Shown piece after piece: positions 1 through 6,237 of a stretch of DNA of 13,491 nt. Source of the DNA: an uncultured Lachnospiraceae bacterium (lineage in GTDB: Bacteria; Bacillota; Clostridia; Lachnospirales; Lachnospiraceae). Both the position numbers and the translations under genes were made by a program. The stretch is taken from assembly GCA_905236615.1 (NCBI GenBank), contig CAJORC010000042.1, forward strand, positions 1 through 13,491. The letters run 5' to 3'. Every line of letters begins with the position of its first letter. The first letter of the stretch is position 1. The notes under the pieces are model-generated. The model ran no database searches, had not been told where the DNA came from, and was given only the letters and a program-made list of their open reading frames with translations.

Positions 1-2
1 AT

Positions 3-185
3 ATTAAGAAAGAGAGAATGAAGGATGAAAAGGGTTCAGGCAGTATGTATCTGTCAAACAGTATAACAACAGCCCTGTCGGAGAATATCAAAAATAAGGA
101 AAGGAAACACAAGTGGCATGTAGCTTTAAGCGTAAATCCAGCTGATGGCAGTTATTGTAAGACTTTTCAAAATTTGAGAATGTAA
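3..185 (+). CDS. possible C-terminal tail of an upstream gene, unknown
   Basis: A reading frame is open from the window edge to a TAA at 183-185, giving about 60 residues that are lysine-rich and hydrophilic. An internal ATG at 18-20 could also start a 55-aa peptide, but no convincing ribosome binding site precedes it. The product has no motif I recognise. It could be the end of a gene lying mostly outside the window, or a chance frame. The following 150 bases (186-337) hold no gene, only a weak inverted repeat near 192-240 and the AT-rich promoter-like stretch described separately. Confidence 0.3.
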   Translation: MKKERMKDEKGSGSMYLSNSITTALSENIKNKERKHKWHVALSVNPADGSYCKTFQNLRM

Positions 186-283
186 ATGAGGTTAAGATTA
201 AAAGTTATTCAGGGACTGTAACCGTGTTAGTTTTAATTAAATTTTGTATTTAGGGAAAAACAGCATCAGAACGAGATATGGCT

Positions 284-294
284 TATAATATAAT
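284..294 (+). promoter_or_regulatory. possible -10 region for the FIST kinase operon
   Basis: Two overlapping perfect TATAAT hexamers (284-289 and 289-294) lie about 45 bases before the kinase ATG. No good TTGACA-like -35 is found at the proper distance, so this is a weak call based on the -10 alone. Confidence 0.3.
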
Positions 295-337
295 TGGATT
301 AGTAAGGTTTTGTACGGCAGATTAATGGGGTAGTTAT

Positions 338-3300
338 ATGTATCAGAAAACTTTTTTACCGAGAAATGTTAATGAATTAAAGGAAAAACTCCCTGATATC
401 AGGAAAGAGTTTGCTGCTTTTGAAGACGGTAGTATCACAACTATGGTAGCTAATCTGACAGAGTCTGAAGTCTGTGAAACAGTAGGACTGCTGAAGGAAT
501 ACTTCCCGAAGTTTAAGATCAACGGAATGTCTTCAGGTGGGATGATCACATATGGCGGAAATAAAGATATAAAGATCCTTTATTTGAAATTTGTTGGAAT
601 GACCGAATCAAAAACCGTATTTCTGGGAAAGTGTTTTGAAAGGTTTTCGCCAACATTTGTAAAGGATTCTCTGGAATATGCAAAAGAACTTCGAGAAGAA
701 ATTAAGAGAATAGATGATGTAAAGGGCGTGGAAATTTATTTTGCATGGCTTAAATACTCTGTTTCAGAATTCATCGATATTCTCTCTGAGGGACTTGAGG
801 ATATTCCTATATTTGGAGCGGTTGCACATGCAAATTCAATAGATTTTGTGAATGGTTATGTAGCAGTCAAAGATGATGATGCTATCGTAATAAACAGTGA
901 TTTTATAGGTTCCGGTGTGTCAGCTGTGGTTTATTCGGGTAAGGATCTTTATGTTTACAGCGAGTATCTTTTAGGCTGGAAGCCTGTAGGGAAATATATG
1001 GATGTATCTGCCTGTGAAGTTACCGATGAAGGCAGGACGCTGCTTTGTTCGCTTGATAATGAAAAGCCTCTGGATATCTACTATAAGTATCTGGGAGTAA
1101 GACCGAATAAGTTTTTTGTTGCAAATATTGGTGAATTTCCTCTGATAGTTGAGAGAAACGGAGTACATATCGCCAGAACACCTTCAGGATATGCGGAGAA
1201 TGGGATGGTATATCTTGAGGGGGATCTGCAGCCGGGTGAAAAAGTCCGGTTTTCTTATGGAGACTACGAAGAGATTTTGGCGGAAACCAGAAATGCTGCG
1301 GGAAGAATGGCAGCTTTTGGGGCAGAGAACCTGTCACTCATAATCTGCGGAAACAGATTCAGCTTTCTTCAGGATGATTATAAAATTGAGGTTGAATATT
1401 ATTCCGAAGGCAGGATAGAGGCTCCCTACCTTATATTCGGGATGGGTGAGATACATAAATATCAGGGAAAGGGAGGAATGCTGAACAGCGCACTTGTTGC
1501 AGTCGGAATGAGGGAAGGACTTGGAAGTGAACAGAGCACGTTTATCCAGCTTCCAAAAGTAAAGCATGTTCATGAGGGAGTTATTCCTCTGCACGAAAGG
1601 CTTTCGCATTTCCTTAAGGCAATGACCGGTGAACTTGTAGATGCTGTGAAAGAAGCGAAAGCTGCCAATGAGGCAAAGAGTAATTTTCTGTCTAACATGT
1701 CACATGAGATAAGGACTCCGATAAATGCAGTTCTCGGAATGGACGAAATGATACTGAGGGAATGTGAAGATCATCAGCTCCTTGAGTATGCACAGAATAT
1801 CAAGGTTGCCGGAAATACACTTCTGAGTCTTGTTAATGATATCCTTGATTTTTCAAAAATCGAGGCAGGAAAAATGGATATCGTTAATGTGGATTATGAC
1901 TTTTCTTCGGTTATAAATGATCTGGTAAATATGATAAAGCCAAGAGCCGGAGCCAAAAACCTTAAACTCATTGCAGATATAGATAAAAATATTCCGAGTG
2001 TGCTGAATGGTGATGAGATAAGACTGAAGCAGGTTATCACTAATATACTGACGAATGCAGTAAAATATACGGAAAAGGGCTCGGTGACACTTAAAATCAG
2101 AAGCGAAAAAACGGCTGAAGATGAGGCTGAACTGGCGGTTTCCGTTAAGGATACGGGAATCGGGATCAGGGAAGAAGATATAGAGAAAATGTTTGCTGCA
2201 TTTCAGCGTGTGGATGAAGTCAGAAACAGAAATGTGGAAGGAACCGGACTTGGACTTGATATAACGAGAAGGCTGCTTGAACTTATGGGAAGTTCTCTCG
2301 AGGTTGAAAGCAAGTATGGGAGCGGAAGTGATTTTCATTTTGTCATCAGGCAGAAGGTAATTAAGTGGGAACCCATTGGCGATTATATGGAGAGCTACAA
2401 GAAGTCATTAGAGAATCGTGAAAATTATCATGAGAGATTCACTTCTCCCGAATCCAATGTTCTTGTTGTGGATGATACTCCAATGAACCTTGAGGTTTTT
2501 GAAGGACTTCTGAAAAAGACTCTTGTAAATATAGATAAAGCTTCAAGCGGCATGGAATGCCTGGAAAAAAGCCGTCTGAAAAAATACGATATTATTTTTC
2601 TGGATCATAGAATGCCGGAAATGGACGGAATTGAAACTTTACAGAAACTAAAAGAAGAGAAAGATAATCCCAATCATGATACTATAACGATAAGCCTTAC
2701 GGCAAATGCCGTCTCGGGGGCAAGAAAACAGTATATCGCAGCAGGATTTAATGATTATCTGACCAAACCGATAATGTCTGATAAGCTTGAAAGCATGATG
2801 CTGCAGTATCTTCCGGGGGATAAGGTTAAGATTGCAGATTCAGACAGTGAAGAGAAAAAGGATGATGATCTTTTACCTGACTGGCTCATGGAAGTTGAAA
2901 AGCTTGACAGAACAGAAGGTATCAGAAATTGTGGTTCTGCAGATGTTTTCCTCAATGCGGTAGAGTCTTTTGCCGGGTCGGCAAAGGAAAATTACGAGCT
3001 TATAAATGAATATCTTAATAATAATAATATCAGGGATTATACAATAAAGGTTCATGCATTGAAGAGTTCGGCAAGGATAATAGGTGCACCGAAATTATCT
3101 GAGCTGGCGGAAAAACTTGAAAAAGCCGGAGATATGGAAGATACAGCCCTGATAAGAGAGAAAACACCGGAACTATTAAGGCTTTATAAGGAACTTTCTG
3201 ATGAGATAAATGAAAAGAAAAAAGAACTGACGGCAGATAAGGATGATCTTCCGTTGATCGAGACGTCAGCATTGGAAGAGGCGATAGAATCAGTTAAGGA

Positions 3301-3463
3301 ACTTTCGGCAAGTTTTGATTATGACAGTGTTAAGTATATAGTTGACAGTCTTAACGATTATAGGATACCGGAAGAAAGTGAGGAAAAGATCAAAAGACTG
3401 AAAACAGCTGTTGCACACGCAGATTGGGATGAGATAGGCAGTGTTTTGTCAGATTTAGGATGA
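338..3463 (+). CDS. FIST-sensor hybrid histidine kinase with REC and Hpt domains
   Basis: A 1041-aa cytoplasmic multi-step phosphorelay kinase with no signal peptide or membrane segment. Residues about 30-370 match the FIST N and FIST C small-ligand sensor domains. A helical linker (about 400-445) leads to a HisKA domain with H-box SHEIRTP and phospho-accepting His456. The HATPase domain follows (N-box Asn569/Asn573, G1 box DTGIG from 605, G2 box GTGLGL from 635). A receiver domain spans about 705-825, with acidic pair Asp712/713, phospho-acceptor Asp756, Thr788 and Lys810. An Hpt domain follows with HALKSS and His906. The charged last 80 residues contain no recognised domain. All residues needed for a His-Asp-His relay are present. 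The start is supported by GGGG at 327-330, seven bases before the ATG. It lies directly upstream of, and shares an operon with, the double-receiver gene, the likely partner for His906. FIST domains are thought to bind small molecules such as amino acids; the ligand here is unknown. Confidence 0.93.
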   Translation: MYQKTFLPRNVNELKEKLPDIRKEFAAFEDGSITTMVANLTESEVCETVGLLKEYFPKFKINGMSSGGMITYGGNKDIKILYLKFVGMTESKTVFLGKCFERFSPTFVKDSLEYAKELREEIKRIDDVKGVEIYFAWLKYSVSEFIDILSEGLEDIPIFGAVAHANSIDFVNGYVAVKDDDAIVINSDFIGSGVSAVVYSGKDLYVYSEYLLGWKPVGKYMDVSACEVTDEGRTLLCSLDNEKPLDIYYKYLGVRPNKFFVANIGEFPLIVERNGVHIARTPSGYAENGMVYLEGDLQPGEKVRFSYGDYEEILAETRNAAGRMAAFGAENLSLIICGNRFSFLQDDYKIEVEYYSEGRIEAPYLIFGMGEIHKYQGKGGMLNSALVAVGMREGLGSEQSTFIQLPKVKHVHEGVIPLHERLSHFLKAMTGELVDAVKEAKAANEAKSNFLSNMSHEIRTPINAVLGMDEMILRECEDHQLLEYAQNIKVAGNTLLSLVNDILDFSKIEAGKMDIVNVDYDFSSVINDLVNMIKPRAGAKNLKLIADIDKNIPSVLNGDEIRLKQVITNILTNAVKYTEKGSVTLKIRSEKTAEDEAELAVSVKDTGIGIREEDIEKMFAAFQRVDEVRNRNVEGTGLGLDITRRLLELMGSSLEVESKYGSGSDFHFVIRQKVIKWEPIGDYMESYKKSLENRENYHERFTSPESNVLVVDDTPMNLEVFEGLLKKTLVNIDKASSGMECLEKSRLKKYDIIFLDHRMPEMDGIETLQKLKEEKDNPNHDTITISLTANAVSGARKQYIAAGFNDYLTKPIMSDKLESMMLQYLPGDKVKIADSDSEEKKDDDLLPDWLMEVEKLDRTEGIRNCGSADVFLNAVESFAGSAKENYELINEYLNNNNIRDYTIKVHALKSSARIIGAPKLSELAEKLEKAGDMEDTALIREKTPELLRLYKELSDEINEKKKELTADKDDLPLIETSALEEAIESVKELSASFDYDSVKYIVDSLNDYRIPEESEEKIKRLKTAVAHADWDEIGSVLSDLG

Positions 3464-3474
3464 TTGGAGGACAG

Positions 3475-4239
3475 ATGGATAATAGTTTAGTTCTTATCAG
3501 CAGGGGATCAACGTTTATGGTTGATGCATTGTGCAAAAGCCTTAAAGAAGTCAACATCAATGTAATAAATGTTGAGCCGAAGATCAGTGAACTTGAAAAG
3601 TATAAAGAAAATCCGGGAGTATTTCTTTTCTATCTGGGAAATTATCTTGAGGAGATAAGCGATGTATTGATATATCTTAAAGATCTCTGCATAGAATACG
3701 AAAAGATACTTTGTACTATCGGTGATGTAACTGAACATAGCGTTCTCATAAAAACACTTCCTGAGCAGTATATAAAAATGCACTTTGAAAGACCTCTGAA
3801 AGTTAAGGAAGTATCCGAGCAGATGCAGAGCATTCTTTCAATGAATGATGAAATATCAAGAAGAAAAAAAATTCTTTTGGTAGATGATGATCCCACATTT
3901 CTGACTATGGTAAAGTCATGGCTTGATGAAAAATACAGAGTTATCATAGTTAATTCAGGAATGCAGGCAATAACCTATCTTGCAAAAAACGAACCGGATC
4001 TGATACTTTTGGACTATGAGATGCCGGTTACAAGTGGGCCGCAGGTTCTTGAAATGATAAGAAGTGAGTCGGGAACTTCGGGAATTCCGGTTATTTTCCT
4101 GACAGGAAAAGGGGATAAAGAAAGTGTAATGAAAGTTCTGGCATTAAAACCGAACGGCTATCTTTTGAAATCAATGGGAAAGGAAGAATTATTGAAGTCG
4201 GTAAAAGATTTCTTTGAATCTGAGAAGATAAAGAAATGA
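3475..4239 (+). CDS. double-receiver response regulator without output domain
   Basis: A 254-aa protein. The C-terminal half (about 130-250) is a complete REC domain: acidic triplet Asp137-139, phospho-acceptor Asp180 in LLDYEMP, Thr210, and Lys232. The usual Pro after that Lys is replaced by Ser. The N-terminal half (about 1-120) has the length and alternating strand/helix pattern of a second receiver but lacks the acidic pocket, so it looks like a degenerate REC. There is no DNA-binding, GGDEF, EAL or other output domain, so it probably works through protein contacts or as a phosphate shuttle. The ATG at 3475 is chosen because GGAGG at 3466-3470 sits just before it. An in-frame ATG at 3460, overlapping the kinase stop as ATGA, would add five residues. 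The tight spacing implies co-transcription and translational coupling with the kinase. Confidence 0.88.
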   Translation: MDNSLVLISRGSTFMVDALCKSLKEVNINVINVEPKISELEKYKENPGVFLFYLGNYLEEISDVLIYLKDLCIEYEKILCTIGDVTEHSVLIKTLPEQYIKMHFERPLKVKEVSEQMQSILSMNDEISRRKKILLVDDDPTFLTMVKSWLDEKYRVIIVNSGMQAITYLAKNEPDLILLDYEMPVTSGPQVLEMIRSESGTSGIPVIFLTGKGDKESVMKVLALKPNGYLLKSMGKEELLKSVKDFFESEKIKK

Positions 4240-4261
4240 TGCCCAAAGGCATGGAATGTTT

Positions 4262-4304
4262 TAACGTTGGCGTAGATGCTTAAAAAGCATAAACGCCAAC
4301 GTTA
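4262..4304. terminator. strong hairpin between convergent genes, likely bidirectional terminator
   Basis: A perfect 12-bp outer stem (4262-4273 with 4293-4304, TAACGTTGGCGT against its complement) encloses a two-base internal loop and a 6-bp inner stem (ATGCTT 4276-4281 with AAGCAT 4285-4290) closed by AAA. It lies between the stop of the receiver gene and the stop of rsgI. No long U-tract follows on either strand, so it is not a classical intrinsic terminator; termination or 3'-end protection is inferred from position. A small ATGCC/GGCAT hairpin at 4239-4252 sits just before it. Confidence 0.55.
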
Positions 4305-4324
4305 GATTGGAAATCCGTGGTCTG

Positions 4325-5458
4325 CTACGGTATCATAGGTTCAGGCGGAGAATCATTATCAGGTGGATTCTGAGTCGGTTTAGATGCGTCATCCGGTGGA
4401 GTCGGATCTTTGTTATCACCAGGAGAAGTATGGTCGTTGTTCATTTCCTGATCCCCCTTAGAAGGCTGTTCAATTTCGGGTGCTTTTGAATCAGAATCCC
4501 GGTATTCACTGTTAGTATTTTTCTCAATATCGGGAACATCATTTACAGTGCGATTTTCAATATCCTCAGGCTTTTTACCGGATTCATCTGCTGCAGGAGT
4601 AACATCTTTATTTTTTTCTTCATCTGTATCCTGATTGTCACCTGACTTTGCATCTGTATTAGAATTCATGTCCATATTAAAATCATTATCAATATTTGAA
4701 TTTGAATCTGTATTTGAATCTGAATCTGTATCTGAAGAGGAATGCAATTCCTGAATTCGGTCATATTCCCTGACAATATCTCTGATACTTTTTTCGTTCC
4801 AGTATTTCCTGTCAATGGAATCATTAGAAAGTGAATCAAGCCTGTCCACCATCATCTTTTTACCGGCGGATAATCCCATTTTGTGGGCTTCTGATACAGC
4901 TTCTTCGGACACTGCCTCTGTAATGGTAGTGATATTTCCGTATTTCTCGGAATTTCTGTCTAAACGTTCTTTAAGGCGGGAAGCATGTTCTTCTCTTTTA
5001 CTGCTGACTGTAACTACGACATAATTATCGTTCTCGTTTGTAAAGAATCCATTTTTATCAATTTGATCTATAGTTTCATCAATAGCAGTTTCAATATTTT
5101 TATTTATCAGACCGGAGAGGTTAATTGATGATACAATATCCTGACCATCATCATTCACTCCGGTGACGTTCAGTACCCTGTCATAACGGTTTATTGAATA
5201 TTCAATAGAGGGATTAACATCAAGGCTTACCGTTCCGAAAGGAGATAAGTAGCTATAGCCTCCAATCGACAGACTGATGAAAATAACTGCAGCCGCAGCC
5301 CAGACAGGCGCATAGCGGAATATCTTTACCTTTTTAGCATCATTCAGAATTATTTCCTGACCGATATCATAATCCTTGTTTCGAACATTTATGATATCAC
5401 CATCTGATGTCATAACAGTTGCTTTATGCTTTGTTATCTCAAGCACAACCGCTTTCAT
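4325..5458 (-). CDS. rsgI: RsgI-family anti-sigma factor
   Basis: A 377-aa single-pass membrane protein that would hold SigI inactive until an outside signal is received. Residues 1-45 match the cytoplasmic RsgI N-terminal anti-sigma domain. One membrane helix spans about 49-71. The extracellular region has the conserved RsgI segment ending in DVNPS; Asn82-Pro83 is the bond that RsgI proteins of Bacillus and Clostridium are known to self-cleave as the first step of signalling. A helical segment (about 155-240) follows. The tail (about 240-377) is low-complexity, first Asp/Ser/Asn-rich and then Pro/Asp-rich, with no carbohydrate-binding module or enzyme domain as found in clostridial RsgI sensors. 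Its ATG overlaps the sigI stop (TAATG), with AGGAGG at 5469-5474 inside sigI, so the two are translationally coupled. Family assignment is firm; the signal is unknown. Confidence 0.9.
   Translation of the reverse strand: MKAVVLEITKHKATVMTSDGDIINVRNKDYDIGQEIILNDAKKVKIFRYAPVWAAAAVIFISLSIGGYSYLSPFGTVSLDVNPSIEYSINRYDRVLNVTGVNDDGQDIVSSINLSGLINKNIETAIDETIDQIDKNGFFTNENDNYVVVTVSSKREEHASRLKERLDRNSEKYGNITTITEAVSEEAVSEAHKMGLSAGKKMMVDRLDSLSNDSIDRKYWNEKSIRDIVREYDRIQELHSSSDTDSDSNTDSNSNIDNDFNMDMNSNTDAKSGDNQDTDEEKNKDVTPAADESGKKPEDIENRTVNDVPDIEKNTNSEYRDSDSKAPEIEQPSKGDQEMNNDHTSPGDNKDPTPPDDASKPTQNPPDNDSPPEPMIP
4634..4741 (-). repeat. imperfect 6-base repeats encoding the Asp/Ser/Asn tract of RsgI
   Basis: On the plus strand, units close to GAATCT/GTATCT/GTATTT recur, densest at about 4695-4735. 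They encode an alternating Asp/Ser/Asn stretch (RsgI residues about 240-275) of the extracellular tail. Such repeats can change length by slippage. The copies have diverged, so current instability is uncertain. Confidence 0.55.
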
Positions 5459-6180
5459 TAGCTGTCCCCCTCCTTTCTTACATATTCAAGATAATCTGCA
5501 AGTAATGGGTATTCCCCGTTTAGTATTATTACTGCCATTATGATATATCTTCTGTATTTATCCAAAAGTTTTCTTTTTAAGCCGGTTTCATTAATAATGT
5601 CTGCAATCGGGAGTTTTCCACCTTCGACAATTGCTGATGTCATTTTTTCATCATCGAGGATACATCTTATGGCCTTGCCGCATTCGGTTTTTGTTTTTCC
5701 GGCTTTTGGCGATGCGCCGGCAAGGTCGCTAAAGGAAAAGCCATATTTCTTTAATTTTTCATTTACTTCAACAATTTCTTCTTTCAGGCTGATCTGTCTT
5801 TCGATTTTATTGTATTCATATCGACCGTCCCTGGAGACGGCTTTCATGACCTCACTGTCGTCCTCATATCGACCATTTCCCTGAAGTACCTCATCATCTG
5901 TGAGCACCTCAGGGGAGAATCTTTTTTCAAATCTATAATGGTCGATAAGTGATCTTTTTATTACAAGCGAAGCGAAAGCCATAAACTCTCCCTTATTATC
6001 TGAGTAAGAATCTATGGCTTTGTTAAATGCAAGTAACGATACAGACCATTCATCATCGTTTTTTGTCAGATATTTTCCGCATACTCTGGAAGCAATCCGT
6101 AAAATGATCTGCTCATTATCTTTTATAAAGTCCTCTCGGCTTTTTTCATCAGCCTTTGCGGCAATAACTATGTCATTCAT
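5458..6180 (-). CDS. sigI: RNA polymerase sigma factor SigI
   Basis: A 240-aa protein matching the SigI branch of the sigma-70 family in length and layout. The N-terminal region 2 (about 15-95) contains the FxxFASLVIKRSLIDHYR segment that contacts core enzyme and the -10 element. A variable linker follows (about 95-150). The C-terminal domain (about 165-235) is specific to SigI, with a helix-turn-helix-like LPIADIINETGLKRKLLDKYRRYII segment (given in parts here: LPIADIINETG, then LKRKLLDKYRRYII). SigI factors direct heat-stress genes in Bacillus and polysaccharide-degradation genes in cellulolytic clostridia. It is followed immediately by its anti-sigma gene, the standard arrangement. The start ATG has an in-frame TGA 15 bases upstream, so no longer start exists, yet no Shine-Dalgarno is visible. 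A -10-like hexamer ends only 11 bases before the ATG. It lies 57 bases after the carbohydrate-binding protein gene, so read-through from that operon is also possible. Confidence 0.9.
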   Translation of the reverse strand: MNDIVIAAKADEKSREDFIKDNEQIILRIASRVCGKYLTKNDDEWSVSLLAFNKAIDSYSDNKGEFMAFASLVIKRSLIDHYRFEKRFSPEVLTDDEVLQGNGRYEDDSEVMKAVSRDGRYEYNKIERQISLKEEIVEVNEKLKKYGFSFSDLAGASPKAGKTKTECGKAIRCILDDEKMTSAIVEGGKLPIADIINETGLKRKLLDKYRRYIIMAVIILNGEYPLLADYLEYVRKEGDS

Positions 6181-6191
6181 AAGAACAGTGT

Positions 6192-6221
6192 ATCATAAAA
6201 GTATGTCTTTTTTGAAATCAA
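6192..6221 (-). promoter_or_regulatory. possible sigma-A promoter of sigI, giving a near-leaderless mRNA
   Basis: On the minus strand TTGATT (6221-6216) and TATGAT (6197-6192) are 18 bases apart. Transcription would start only about four to six bases before the sigI ATG at 6180, which fits the absence of a ribosome binding site. No C-run/CGWA SigI-type element is seen in this gap. Confidence 0.4.
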
Positions 6222-6237
6222 AAATCTGAAATTGACA

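Noticed and set aside
1853..2338. 161-codon minus-strand frame inside the kinase gene
   Set aside because: It lies opposite the conserved HisKA/HATPase coding region and shows no recognisable motif or start signal.
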